Shown: one piece after another, positions 1 to 10,151 of the stretch | Position numbering within the stretch: position 1 is the first letter of the stretch | Layout: each line of letters starts with the position of its first letter | Source of the DNA: an uncultured Bacteroidota bacterium | GTDB lineage: Bacteria; Bacteroidota; Bacteroidia; Flavobacteriales; Flavobacteriaceae | Assembly (NCBI GenBank): GCA_913060705.1 | Contig: CAJXTX010000002.1 | Location: 1 to 64,000, forward strand | Reading direction: 5' to 3' | Length of the DNA: 64,000 nt | Notes under the pieces: model-generated | Told to the model about the DNA's origin: nothing | Databases searched by the model: none | Seen by the model: only the letters and a program-made list of their open reading frames with translations | Made by a program: the position numbers and the translations under genes

Positions 1-1
1 G

Positions 2-1228
2 CAGGATAAAAAAAGAGCTGTGTTTTACCTTGTTTTTGGCGTTTTTTATTTGTTTCTAGTGATCTACGGATACGGAGCGGTACGGGTTTTACTCACTTCA
101 GTGGTAAAGAAAAGGCTTTACTGGTTTCTTACGCTTATTCCTTTTGTTTTCGGAACACCCCTTCGTTATTTAGGGCTTTCTCTAGGGCCGAAATGGGACG
201 CTTATTTGACAGGACTGTTGTTCGCGATTACCATAGGTCTTTTGCTGGTAAGCGCGCTTTTATTTCTTGAAGATCTCTATCGCTTAGGGCTATTGGTAAA
301 GAAGAAGATTCAGCAACTTCTGGGTAAAGATCAGCCTATGAAGATTGACCGCCGCCGCTTTTTGAGTGCAACAGCGGTAGGGGTAGGGGCTCTTCCCTTT
401 TCGTCTCTTCTCATTGGAATGGGCGCGCGAAATAAGTATACGCTACATACCTATGAACTCAGCTTTGATCGTTTGCCCAAAGCTTTCGACGGTTACACTA
501 TTATTCAGATCTCAGACCTTCACCTCGGAAGCTTCTCTTCACTCGAAGAGTTTCAGCCAGGGCTTGATCTTGTAAATGAACAAGAGGCCGATCTCTTGTT
601 GTTCACAGGAGACATGGTAAACAATCAATCTGCAGAGGCCTTACCTTACATCAACGCCTTAGCGGGGCTAAAGGCGAAGGACGGTAAATATGCGGTATTA
701 GGAAACCACGATTATGGCACCTACAACCGCGATTTCAGCGATGAAATGGCAGATGAAGACGTTCGGCAACTCTTAGCTATTCAAGAAAAAATGGGTTTTA
801 AGACCCTCAATAACGAGAGCGTTTTTATTCAGAGAGAGGACTCCTATTTTAACTTGGTGGGCGTAGAAAATTGGGGCACAGGTAGATTTTTAAAAGCGGG
901 AGATCTGACCAAAGCCACGGCATCTATAGACACTGATGTGTTTACCTTGCTGATGTCTCACGATCCTTCTCATTGGGAAGCCGAAGTAGTCGGATTTGAG
1001 AAGAAAATTGATCTGTGTCTTAGCGGACACACCCATGGATTTCAATTCGGGGTAGAGATTGCAGGCTACAAGTGGAGTCCTTCACAATACAGATATCCTC
1101 AATGGGCCGGAATGTACGAACAGAACGATCGATTAATTAATGTGAATAGGGGCTTTGGATATTTAGGGTATCCGGGTCGCTTTGGAATTTGGCCTGAGAT
1201 CACTAGAATACGGTTAAAATCAAGCTGA
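2..1228 (+). CDS. metallophosphoesterase with N-terminal membrane segments (5' end truncated by window)
   Basis: Motifs ISDLHLG, FTGDMVN, GNHDYG, SGHTHGFQ; reading frame is open to the window start; internal RRRFLSATAVG twin-Arg-like motif. Confidence 0.9.
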   Translation, partial: QDKKRAVFYLVFGVFYLFLVIYGYGAVRVLLTSVVKKRLYWFLTLIPFVFGTPLRYLGLSLGPKWDAYLTGLLFAITIGLLLVSALLFLEDLYRLGLLVKKKIQQLLGKDQPMKIDRRRFLSATAVGVGALPFSSLLIGMGARNKYTLHTYELSFDRLPKAFDGYTIIQISDLHLGSFSSLEEFQPGLDLVNEQEADLLLFTGDMVNNQSAEALPYINALAGLKAKDGKYAVLGNHDYGTYNRDFSDEMADEDVRQLLAIQEKMGFKTLNNESVFIQREDSYFNLVGVENWGTGRFLKAGDLTKATASIDTDVFTLLMSHDPSHWEAEVVGFEKKIDLCLSGHTHGFQFGVEIAGYKWSPSQYRYPQWAGMYEQNDRLINVNRGFGYLGYPGRFGIWPEITRIRLKSS

Positions 1229-1282
1229 TTGAATTCAGTTCAATGTCAATTTTACTAACTTGCAGCACCAATTGAACAAGAC

Positions 1283-1579
1283 ATGTCAAAATTTGGTGAA
1301 TTAATTGACCTAGAGGTTCCGGTACTCTTCAATTTTTATGCGGAGTGGAATGACGCTTCACTAGCTATGTCTCCGGTCTTAAGAGATGTGGCAGCCGCCC
1401 TTGGTGATAAGGGTAAGGTAATCAAGATTGATGTTGACAAAAACCAAGAGCTTTCTCAGGCACTTCGAATCAAAGGTCTCCCTACCCTCATTATTTATAA
1501 AAAAGGTGAGATGATGTGGCGTCAAAGCGGTGAGCTTGATGCAAATACTTTGCTAGGTATTATTAGCGAATACGTTTAG
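1283..1579 (+). CDS. thioredoxin-like protein
   Basis: 98 aa thioredoxin fold (VPVLFNFYAEWND...IKIDVDKNQELSQALRIKGLPTLIIYKKGE); canonical CGPC replaced (WNDAS). Confidence 0.8.
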   Translation: MSKFGELIDLEVPVLFNFYAEWNDASLAMSPVLRDVAAALGDKGKVIKIDVDKNQELSQALRIKGLPTLIIYKKGEMMWRQSGELDANTLLGIISEYV

Positions 1580-1583
1580 CCTC

Positions 1584-4500
1584 TTAATCTTCTAACTGAG
1601 CTTGTGCTCCTTCAAGGATGTATACAAGATCATTGATATATCCGTTGTAGCGCTCGGTGAAGGGCGCTATAAATTCTTCGTCATCAGCGTCGGTAGATAA
1701 ATCGAGGACTCTTCTTGCGGCCTCAAGATCACTGTAAATTTCTTCAATACGTCGATAGCTCTCATCTGCATTAAGAGTGGTGTAATACTCCAAGTGATCG
1801 AGGTAAAGCGTGAGCAATTCAGTTGAAAGTGATTGCGCCTTTTCAACTGCTCCGATCGCGTAATAACCTTGTATAAAAGGCTCTACAAAGGCGTAAAACC
1901 TAAAGGCTTTAAGGGGCATCTTGGAAACGGCCAGATCAATGATGTTTTCTGCCTTATCGAATTTCTCTTCAGCGATCAATTGCTCTACTAGCCGCGCCAT
2001 ATTGCTTCTAAAAGAAATACCTTGAGCACGCGTTTGCGGATCGATATAGACAGAGGGGTCATCTGAATTTCCCCAATCCCATTTCATCACGATATCGTAC
2101 ATAAGATCGGTATCGATTCTTCCCATATCGAAAGCACCCTTGTCTTCGGTGAAAATAGGTACAAGCTTGAATACCAATCCGTCTAGTTGTAGATAGTCTT
2201 TCATGTAGAGGTACTCTCCACTGTCAAGGCTACCCCCTGAGAAATAAATTGGGCGTTTCCACTGATTGGTATGAAGAATGTCTAGCATCAAGAGGCGGTT
2301 TTTTGGGAGCGCACTTTGAGGTAAGTCAATATCGATATATGGAACAATGAGAGCGCTGTCTTTTGCGGCTACCAGCCCTGAGGCGAGTACGGCTTCTTTG
2401 TCTACAGGAACCCTAATCTTATGCGTCGGATAATAGACAATGTCGAGTTGATCATCTGTAAAATCGGACATATCTACACCGCGTTGCCTCATGAGATAAC
2501 TGATTTTGGTCTCGGGTTTTCCGCTGCTGACCCAATCCATAAACTTCCCGATGTCCCAACGCTCTTCGGAAACTTCTGGAACTGGCTGATAATAGATTAC
2601 ATCCCGTGTTCCGAAGCGGTATTGGTTGTGAGAGAGTTGGGAGGGTATAGGGTCGCTCTCATACGCCTTACGCTTCATTTGATCGATGTACCAGTCAGTG
2701 GCGAGCAGACTTGAATTGATGATGCGCACATCTGTCCTGTATCCTTCGATTTCTTGAACGTACCAAAGCGGAAAGGTGTCGTTGTCTCCAATAGTAAAAA
2801 GAAGGGAGCCTTGGTCTTCAGCGGTAGAGTCTAGATAAGCCATAGCTGTTGAACGCGCCGTCTTGCGATCGGAGCGATCGTGGTCGTCCCAATTTTCAAA
2901 GGCCATGAGTCCTGGGACGGCTAAAACGCAAACTGCCACCGAGGCCAAGGAAATTGAAGGCTTCAATACTGGGGTTGCACGGCGCAAGGCTTCTATAAGG
3001 CCAAGCACTCCTAGGCCCACCCAAATGCTGAATATAAAAAAGGATCCAACCAAAGAATAGTCGCGCTCTCTTGGTTGAAAAATGGTAGGATTCGTATAGA
3101 ATTGAATGGCGAGTCCGGTAAAAAGGAAGAAGACCAAAAGGGTATAAAACGATTTCCAGTCGCGCTTGGCATTGAAGTAAAGGCCAATTAAACCTAGGAT
3201 AAAGGGTAGAAAGTAATAGGTGTTTCTGGCCTTATTGTTCTCTAGATCCTCAGGAAGATTAGATTGGTTTCCTAGGCGCAAGCTATCTACGAAAGAGATG
3301 CCACTTAGCCACTCTCCGTTTGCGTTAAACCGGCCTTGCTCGTCATTTTGGCGTCCAATAAAGTTCCAAAAGAAGTAACGCCAATACATATAGTTGAATT
3401 GAAAATCGAGGAGGTACGTTAAATTCTGCCCAAAACTTGGAGGACGCACCTCTATATATTCTGCAAAGCTTTTTAAGAAATCAATGTATTGCGCTGTATC
3501 AATATCGCCTTCAGCACTCATTTGTCTGAATTGAGCAATTGCTGAGCGGAGTTCGCTATCTCCTTGGTAGCGCGGATTGATTGAAAAATCGAGACGGCCG
3601 TAATAGCGCATGTAATTTTCTGCAGATGAGGCGCTCCACATCCGTGGCAAAAACCCAACGTGATCCGGATTTGGCCCTTGAATAGCGCCTTTGTAGGCGT
3701 TTACGATTTCGTATCGCTGTAATTTTTGATTCTTCTCGTACTTCGGAGTTCCGTCTTGATCAGGCCCAGCCGGAGCAAAGTAATCTGAATAAAAAGATCC
3801 GTAAAAGGGGCTCTCAGGTGCCGGATACTGTTCGCGATTGTAGTAGGCCAGCAGGGCGCGTGCATCCTCAGGATTGTTCTCATTGACCACAGTTTGAGCG
3901 TTTGCCCTGATGGGCAACATCAGCCAAGTAGAGAATCCGATGATAAAAAATAAGACCATGTGGGCAACCACATGAACCTTTTGCCACTTCATTTGCTTGC
4001 TCTTTCGGATTGCATATACTATAAGTGCGGCTAAGGCAATTCCGGTTATTATAGAACCTGAATTAAAGGGTAGGCCAATTTGGTTGACAAAAAACACCTC
4101 GGCAGCTCCAAATAATTTCAAGACATAAGTGAGAGAAAAGCGATACACTAAAAAGAGTAAACCCACCACACTAAGGTTGGCGATAATGAAATTTTTAGGA
4201 GTGATTTTTTCGGTGGTCTTAAAGTAATAGAGTAGCCCGATTGAGGGTATGGCTAAAAACCCCATAAACTGAATTCCGAATACCAGACCCACAACAAAGG
4301 CAATCAAAACGAGGTAACGATCTCCGTTTGGGTGATGCAGACGATCGGTCCATACTAGACCAAGCCAAAGCAAAAGAGCCATCACAAGACTAGCCATGGC
4401 ATAGACCTCTGTTTCTACCGCATTAAACCAGAAACTGTCAGAGAAACCAAGAGTCAATGCCCCGACAACTCCCGCACCCAATACGCCAACAATAGAGGTA

Positions 4501-4865
4501 GTATCAGTAATGGGTTCATCGGTATTTAAGTTATTGCGTTTGCGCAGCAACTTTTCTCCGAGATTCACGATAATCTTAAAGGTGAAAAAGAGGGTAAAGG
4601 CACTAGAAACTACAGAAACCCAATTCACCATTAAGGCGATCTTTTCAACATTCGAAAAGGCGAAAGTGGCAAAGAAGGCCCCTATCAATTGAAAAAGGGG
4701 TGCTCCCGGAGGATGTCCGATTTGTAATTTTGCTGAGGTTGAGATGTATTCTCCGGCATCCCAAAAGCTTCCGGTGGGCTCGACGGTCAATCCGTAAACT
4801 GCGAGTCCGATAACAAAGATGATCCAAGAAACTATGCGGCGATCGCGCTGTAATTCAAACTGCAT
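1584..4865 (-). CDS. DUF2723 multi-pass membrane protein (TMEM260/protein O-mannosyltransferase-like)
   Basis: 1093 aa, N-terminal EPTGSFWDAGEYISTSAKLQIGHPPGAPLFQL typical of DUF2723 of Bacteroidota. Confidence 0.85.
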   Translation of the reverse strand: MQFELQRDRRIVSWIIFVIGLAVYGLTVEPTGSFWDAGEYISTSAKLQIGHPPGAPLFQLIGAFFATFAFSNVEKIALMVNWVSVVSSAFTLFFTFKIIVNLGEKLLRKRNNLNTDEPITDTTSIVGVLGAGVVGALTLGFSDSFWFNAVETEVYAMASLVMALLLWLGLVWTDRLHHPNGDRYLVLIAFVVGLVFGIQFMGFLAIPSIGLLYYFKTTEKITPKNFIIANLSVVGLLFLVYRFSLTYVLKLFGAAEVFFVNQIGLPFNSGSIITGIALAALIVYAIRKSKQMKWQKVHVVAHMVLFFIIGFSTWLMLPIRANAQTVVNENNPEDARALLAYYNREQYPAPESPFYGSFYSDYFAPAGPDQDGTPKYEKNQKLQRYEIVNAYKGAIQGPNPDHVGFLPRMWSASSAENYMRYYGRLDFSINPRYQGDSELRSAIAQFRQMSAEGDIDTAQYIDFLKSFAEYIEVRPPSFGQNLTYLLDFQFNYMYWRYFFWNFIGRQNDEQGRFNANGEWLSGISFVDSLRLGNQSNLPEDLENNKARNTYYFLPFILGLIGLYFNAKRDWKSFYTLLVFFLFTGLAIQFYTNPTIFQPRERDYSLVGSFFIFSIWVGLGVLGLIEALRRATPVLKPSISLASVAVCVLAVPGLMAFENWDDHDRSDRKTARSTAMAYLDSTAEDQGSLLFTIGDNDTFPLWYVQEIEGYRTDVRIINSSLLATDWYIDQMKRKAYESDPIPSQLSHNQYRFGTRDVIYYQPVPEVSEERWDIGKFMDWVSSGKPETKISYLMRQRGVDMSDFTDDQLDIVYYPTHKIRVPVDKEAVLASGLVAAKDSALIVPYIDIDLPQSALPKNRLLMLDILHTNQWKRPIYFSGGSLDSGEYLYMKDYLQLDGLVFKLVPIFTEDKGAFDMGRIDTDLMYDIVMKWDWGNSDDPSVYIDPQTRAQGISFRSNMARLVEQLIAEEKFDKAENIIDLAVSKMPLKAFRFYAFVEPFIQGYYAIGAVEKAQSLSTELLTLYLDHLEYYTTLNADESYRRIEEIYSDLEAARRVLDLSTDADDEEFIAPFTERYNGYINDLVYILEGAQAQLED

Positions 4866-4915
4866 TTGTACCCGTTTTTGAGCCTAATTAAGGCCTACGA
4901 AATTAGCGTTTTTAA

Positions 4916-4947
4916 TTTTTGCAGATTCTAAGAATAGTTTAAATTTG
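4916..4947 (+). promoter_or_regulatory. Bacteroidota-type promoter (-33 TTTTTG, -7 TAAATTTG) for tRNA-Gln
   Basis: TTTTTG at 4916-4921 and TAAATTTG at 4940-4947, 18 nt spacer, 17 nt before the tRNA 5' end. Confidence 0.6.
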
Positions 4948-4964
4948 CACCCTCGATTGAGTAG

Positions 4965-5036
4965 TGGCCTATGGTGTAATTGGTAACACAGCTGATTTTG
5001 GTTCAGTCGTTCAAGGTTCGAGTCCTTGTAGGCCAA
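4965..5036 (+). tRNA. tRNA-Gln (anticodon TTG)
   Basis: Acceptor TGGCCTA/TAGGCCA, anticodon arm CTGATTTTGGTTCAG, T-arm GGTTCGAGTCC. Confidence 0.93.
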
Positions 5037-5078
5037 CATCTTTTTCAAGAGTGCCGTTTAGTGCATTCTAAAAGCTTA

Positions 5079-5106
5079 AAAGAGGGGACAGTAGTCCCCT
5101 CTTTTG
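5079..5106 (+). terminator. intrinsic terminator between tRNA-Gln and rimP
   Basis: AAAAGAGGGGAC-AGTA-GTCCCCTCTTTT perfect hairpin with T-rich tail. Confidence 0.65.
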
Positions 5107-5111
5107 TTACT

Positions 5112-5588
5112 ATGGCAGAAGAATTTAAAAATAAGGTTAACGATTTGTTGGAGGCTTTTTTACAGAAGCGACCTGACCTTTTTTTAATTGATTTTACGAT
5201 TTCTTCTGATCACAGTATCAAAGTAGTCCTCGATGGGGACAATGGCGTAAGTGTAAACGACTGCATTGAGGCTTCACGGGCTATAGAACATCAATTAGAT
5301 CGTGAAGTGCATGATTTTTCACTAGAGGTCTTCTCAGCAGGGGCCACCGCTCCATTGCAGCTACCCAGACAATACAAACAACACATTGGAAGGGTGCTCA
5401 AGGTTGAGACCGCAGGAGCCAAATACAAGGGAGTTCTGACCGAAGTCAATGACCAGATGATTGGTTTATCATGGAAAGAGCGCCAACCTAAACCGGTGGG
5501 TAAAGGTAAAGTGACCGTAGAATGTTCACAGCAGATTAATTTTAACGAGATTACAAAAGCACAAATAGAAATAACGTTCAAGCCCTGA
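5112..5588 (+). CDS. rimP: ribosome maturation factor RimP
   Basis: MAEEFKNKVNDLLEAFLQKRPDLFLIDF...; first of rimP-nusA-infB; the tracked start at 4980 lies inside the tRNA, so ATG at 5112 is preferred. Confidence 0.9.
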   Translation: MAEEFKNKVNDLLEAFLQKRPDLFLIDFTISSDHSIKVVLDGDNGVSVNDCIEASRAIEHQLDREVHDFSLEVFSAGATAPLQLPRQYKQHIGRVLKVETAGAKYKGVLTEVNDQMIGLSWKERQPKPVGKGKVTVECSQQINFNEITKAQIEITFKP

Positions 5589-5590
5589 TC

Positions 5591-6823
5591 ATGGAAAATT
5601 TAGCATTAATCGAATCTTTTTCTGAGTTCAAAGACGACAAGTTTATTGACAGAGTGACGCTTATGGCCATTCTAGAAGAAGTGTTTAGAAACACACTGAA
5701 GAAGAAATTTGGTTCTGACGATAACTTCGATATCATCATTAACCCAGACAAGGGAGATCTTGAGATTTGGAGAAATAGGGTCGTGGTAGATGACGGAATG
5801 GTTGAAGACGAGAACGAAGAGATCTCACTCTCTGAGGCCCGAAAAATTGAACCTGACTTTGAAGTAGGTGAAGATGTTTCAGAAGAGGTAAAGCTCGTGG
5901 ATCTTGGCCGACGTTCAATCTTGGCGTTGAGACAGAATCTAGTGGCTCGAATTCAAGAACACGATAACACTACCATTTACAAGCAATTTAAGGATCTTGA
6001 GGGCGAGTTGTTCACTGCTGAGGTGCATCATATTCGTCATAAAGCGATCATATTACTTGACGATGAAGGAAACGAGATCATTTTACCTAAAGATCGTCAG
6101 ATCCCTTCAGACTTTTTTAGAAAAGGTGACAACGTGAGAGGTGTAATTGAAAGCGTTGAATTGAAAGGAACAAAGCCTACCATCATTTTATCACGAACTT
6201 CACCTAAGTTCTTAGAGCAACTCTTCTTCCAAGAAATCCCAGAGGTTTTTGACGGATTAATCACCATAAAAAAGGCGGTTAGGATTCCTGGAGAAAAGGC
6301 GAAGGTCGCTGTTGACTCATATGACGACCGTATCGACCCGGTTGGAGCGTGTGTCGGAATGAAGGGTTCTAGAATTCACGGAATTGTTCGCGAGTTGGGG
6401 AATGAAAATATAGATGTCATTAACTGGACCAATAACAAGCAACTACTAGTAACACGCGCGCTGAGCCCTGCAAAAGTAAGTTCGGTGAAGCTTAACGATG
6501 AGAATATGACCGCTCAGGTATACCTAAAGCCTGAGGAGGTTTCAAAAGCCATTGGACGAAGCGGGCATAACATACGTCTTGCCGGACAGCTTACGGGATA
6601 TGAAATTGACGTCTTCAGAGAAGGAGTTGAAGAAGATGTTGAATTGACAGAATTCTCGGATGAGATCGATGCATGGATCATTCAGGAATTCAAGAAAATT
6701 GGGTTGGATACGGCACGCAGTGTGCTCGAGGTAGATATTGAGGACCTTATTAAACGTACAGACCTAGAAGAAGAGACGGTACGTGAGGTTGTCCGCATAC
6801 TCAAATCTGAGTTTGAAGACTAA
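5591..6823 (+). CDS. nusA: transcription termination/antitermination factor NusA
   Basis: 410 aa; S1/KH region DPVGACVGMKGSRIHGIVRELGNENIDVINW. Confidence 0.97.
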   Translation: MENLALIESFSEFKDDKFIDRVTLMAILEEVFRNTLKKKFGSDDNFDIIINPDKGDLEIWRNRVVVDDGMVEDENEEISLSEARKIEPDFEVGEDVSEEVKLVDLGRRSILALRQNLVARIQEHDNTTIYKQFKDLEGELFTAEVHHIRHKAIILLDDEGNEIILPKDRQIPSDFFRKGDNVRGVIESVELKGTKPTIILSRTSPKFLEQLFFQEIPEVFDGLITIKKAVRIPGEKAKVAVDSYDDRIDPVGACVGMKGSRIHGIVRELGNENIDVINWTNNKQLLVTRALSPAKVSSVKLNDENMTAQVYLKPEEVSKAIGRSGHNIRLAGQLTGYEIDVFREGVEEDVELTEFSDEIDAWIIQEFKKIGLDTARSVLEVDIEDLIKRTDLEEETVREVVRILKSEFED

Positions 6824-6880
6824 CTTTTATATTTGCACTAAGCCGCCTTCCATAAGTAAATAATAGACGAAAACGATTGT

Positions 6881-9526
6881 ATGTCTGATTTAGAAACGAT
6901 AAGATTAAATAAAGTACTTCGAGAATTGAATATCTCGCTTGACCGTGCTGTAGAGCATCTGAAAGAGAAAGGTCATGAGATAGAGGCTCGTCCTACGACA
7001 AAAATTAGCGGAGAGGTCTATCAGGTTCTTTTAGATGAGTTTCAAACAGATATGTCTAAGAAAGCCGCCTCGCAAGAGGTGAGCGAAGAGAAGCGCAAAG
7101 AAAAAGAAGCGCTTTTGCAGCAAATTGAAAAGGAGCAAGAAGAAAAGCGTCAGGCAAAAGAAAAGAAAGAAACGGAGGTCATAAAGGCCAAAAGCAACAT
7201 CGTACAGCCTAAGACTGTAGGTAAGATTGATCTAGAGCCTAAAAAGCCAGCTAAAGAAGAACAGGAAGCGCCAAAACCAGAGGTTGTTGAAGCCCCGGTA
7301 GAGGAGACTCCTAAGGATGCGCCCAAGGCTGAAGTTATTACACCTGAAGCTCCAGCTCAGGAAGCTGAAACTCCAAAAGAAGAAGAGGGTTCAGATCAAA
7401 TCAAGACCCAGTATCAAAAGTTGTCAGGTCCGAAGTTAACCGGTACCACTATTGATTTAACGCAGTTCGAAAAGAAGAAGAAAGAAACTTCTTCTGGCGG
7501 TAATGCACAGAACGCAGATCGCAAACGCAAGCGCAAGCGCATTGTTAACGAAAAAGGTGATGGTGGACAACGCGGGCAGTCTGGAAAAGGCAGAGCGTCT
7601 CAAGCGGTGCGTGCTGAGCCTAGTGATGAAGAGGTACAGCGTCAAGTACGAGAAACGCTCGAAAAACTTCAAGGAAAGAGCTCGAAAGGTAAAGGAGCAA
7701 AATACCGTCGCGAAAAGAGAGACCTGCACAAGCAGCAGACCGAAAAAGAGTTAGAACAACAAGAGCTCGAAAGTAAGATCCTCAAGGTTACCGAATACGT
7801 AACTGTAAATGAGGTGGCGACAATGATGGATGTATCAACCACCCAGATTATCTCTGCCTGTATGTCTTTAGGGATAATGGTGACGTTGAACCAACGCCTT
7901 GATGCAGAGACTTTGTCTATTGTTGCTGAAGAATTTGGATACGAAGTTGAGTTTGTTCAGACTGAACTCGAAGAAAATATTGAAACGGATACTCAAGATC
8001 CAGAGGAGTCTTTAAAACCGAGGGCTCCGATTGTGACTGTTATGGGTCATGTCGATCACGGTAAGACCTCGCTATTGGACTATATCCGTAAAGAAAATGT
8101 AATTGCCGGTGAGAGCGGTGGAATCACACAGCATATTGGGGCGTATTCAGTGACGCTTGAAGACGGTCAGCGTATGACTTTCTTAGATACCCCAGGTCAC
8201 GAGGCCTTTACCGCCATGCGTGCCAGAGGTACACAGGTTACAGATATTGCAATTATAGTTATTGCTGCTGATGACAACATCATGCCCCAAACAAAAGAAG
8301 CTATTGCCCATGCTCAGGCTGCAGGTGTGCCGATCATTTTTGCGATTAATAAGGTAGACCGCCCTGAAGCGAATCCAGATAAGATTAAGGAGGGACTTGC
8401 AGGTATGAATTTACTTGTTGAAGACTGGGGTGGAAAGATTCAATCTCAAGATATTTCAGCAAAGACCGGTCAAGGAGTTAAAGAGCTTTTAGAGAAGGTG
8501 CTTTTAGAGGCAGAATTGCTAGAACTCAAAGCAAATCCTGAACGTAAAGCTTCGGGAACAGTGGTTGAAGCTTTCTTAGATAAAGGTAGAGGATATGTAT
8601 CTACCGTATTGGTTCAGAACGGATCACTCGCTATTGGAGATTTTGTACTTGCGGGTACCTCTAGTGGTAAAGTGAAAGCCATGCAAGATGAACGTGGAAA
8701 CGCAGTTAAGACGGCAAGTCCTGCAACGCCTATATCGATCCTAGGATTGGACGGTGCTCCTCAAGCAGGAGATAAATTTGTGGTGCTAGAGGACGAAAAA
8801 GAAGCGAAGCAAATTGCACTGAAGCGCATGCAGTTGCAGCGTGAGCAAAGTGTGCGAGCACAGCGACAACTTACCCTTGACGAAATTGGAAGACGAATCG
8901 CTATAGGTGATTTCCAAGAATTGAATATTATCTTAAAAGGTGATGTAGACGGTTCAGTCGAGGCTTTAAGTGATTCGTTCCAGAAGTTGTCTACCGAAGA
9001 AATTCAGGTGAAGATTATTCACAAGGGTGTAGGAGCTATCACTGAATCAGATGTGCTTCTTGCTAGTGCATCCTCAGCGGTTGTCATCGGATTCAATGTG
9101 AGGCCAATGGGTAATGCCAGAACAGTGGCCGAAAAAGAAGAAGTGGATGTTCGTACCTACTCGATTATCTATGATGCCATTGATGATATCAAAAAGGCCA
9201 TGGAGGGCATGCTTAGCCCAGAAATGAAAGAAGAAGTCAGTGGAACGGCTGAGATTCGAGAAACCTTTAAGATCTCTAAAGTTGGTACCATCGCTGGGTG
9301 TATGGTATTGACCGGTAAGATCTTTAGGAACTCAAAAATCCGAGTCATCCGTGACGGTGTTGTAATTCACGACGGAGAATTAAGCTCTCTTAAGCGATTC
9401 AAAGACGATGCCAAAGAAGTGGCAAAAGGATATGATTGTGGACTTCAGATCAAGAACTTCAATGATATCCAGATCAACGATCAATTAGAGGCCTACAGCG
9501 AAGTAGCTGTTCAGAAGAAGCTCTAA
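6881..9526 (+). CDS. infB: translation initiation factor IF-2
   Basis: GTPase motifs [37 protein letters not shown]. Confidence 0.98.
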   Translation: MSDLETIRLNKVLRELNISLDRAVEHLKEKGHEIEARPTTKISGEVYQVLLDEFQTDMSKKAASQEVSEEKRKEKEALLQQIEKEQEEKRQAKEKKETEVIKAKSNIVQPKTVGKIDLEPKKPAKEEQEAPKPEVVEAPVEETPKDAPKAEVITPEAPAQEAETPKEEEGSDQIKTQYQKLSGPKLTGTTIDLTQFEKKKKETSSGGNAQNADRKRKRKRIVNEKGDGGQRGQSGKGRASQAVRAEPSDEEVQRQVRETLEKLQGKSSKGKGAKYRREKRDLHKQQTEKELEQQELESKILKVTEYVTVNEVATMMDVSTTQIISACMSLGIMVTLNQRLDAETLSIVAEEFGYEVEFVQTELEENIETDTQDPEESLKPRAPIVTVMGHVDHGKTSLLDYIRKENVIAGESGGITQHIGAYSVTLEDGQRMTFLDTPGHEAFTAMRARGTQVTDIAIIVIAADDNIMPQTKEAIAHAQAAGVPIIFAINKVDRPEANPDKIKEGLAGMNLLVEDWGGKIQSQDISAKTGQGVKELLEKVLLEAELLELKANPERKASGTVVEAFLDKGRGYVSTVLVQNGSLAIGDFVLAGTSSGKVKAMQDERGNAVKTASPATPISILGLDGAPQAGDKFVVLEDEKEAKQIALKRMQLQREQSVRAQRQLTLDEIGRRIAIGDFQELNIILKGDVDGSVEALSDSFQKLSTEEIQVKIIHKGVGAITESDVLLASASSAVVIGFNVRPMGNARTVAEKEEVDVRTYSIIYDAIDDIKKAMEGMLSPEMKEEVSGTAEIRETFKISKVGTIAGCMVLTGKIFRNSKIRVIRDGVVIHDGELSSLKRFKDDAKEVAKGYDCGLQIKNFNDIQINDQLEAYSEVAVQKKL

Positions 9527-9963
9527 TTAATAGTTCGACTTCCTGGTTTTAAGAGTATAGAGGATGGAAAAAGCGTTCGCAGATCAGCGAACGCTTTTTC
9601 TGCTTCAATGCGGTCTGCAAAAAACTGTAATCGCACCCTGTAGGTGGGCGACTCAAAGGTCAATTTTAATTCTTTTGTTGGGTAGAAAAGAGAGTCTGAT
9701 TCACGAATCGCCTGAAACTGACTTATAATTTCATTGGCTTGTTCAAGTGTTCCGAATCCCAATTGAATTTGGTAATCGGGTAGTGCCTTGAGGTGCGCAG
9801 CATAAATTTCGGCCATCACTTCATACGATTTCTCCTTAGAAACCATAGGGGTGACTTGTTGGCTTGTTGACACAACAGTCTGATCTTGAGCATTTAATCC
9901 TATTACGGTAAAGAATAGGGCTCCTGCGGTGCCTGTGATCTTAAGTCTTAGTGCATGTCTCAT
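9523..9963 (-). CDS. SPOR-domain-like secreted protein
   Basis: 146 aa, signal-like N-terminus, C-terminal [20 protein letters not shown]...[21 protein letters not shown]; convergent 4-nt overlap with infB. Confidence 0.7.
   Translation of the reverse strand: MRHALRLKITGTAGALFFTVIGLNAQDQTVVSTSQQVTPMVSKEKSYEVMAEIYAAHLKALPDYQIQLGFGTLEQANEIISQFQAIRESDSLFYPTKELKLTFESPTYRVRLQFFADRIEAEKAFADLRTLFPSSILLKPGSRTIN
9567..9600. terminator. bidirectional intrinsic terminator embedded in the 3' coding region of the SPOR protein
   Basis: GAAAAAGCGTTCGC-AGATCA-GCGAACGCTTTTTC: 14-bp perfect inverted repeat flanked by A/T tracts, just downstream of infB. Confidence 0.65.
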
Positions 9964-10151
9964 ATCCTTGCGTCAAAGATACATGAGTCGCCAGAAAGGG
10001 TGGTTAAACAACTTCTTTATTTAGAATTAAAAAAAATTAATTAATGCTCCTTGGGGGCTTTTTTTTAACCCCCCTTGGTCTTATTTTTGTGCCAATTTGG
10101 ATGGGGACATTATGCCTTGTCGAAAATGACGATTTGTCTAATTGAGATTTT

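Noticed and set aside
4980-5111. Extended N-terminus of RimP in the ORF track
   Set aside because: It would start inside tRNA-Gln and read through its terminator hairpin; ATG at 5112 fits RimP.
7457-7754. Antisense and alternate-frame ORFs within infB
   Set aside because: Product of a biased Lys/Glu/Arg-rich linker; infB is the strongly supported frame.
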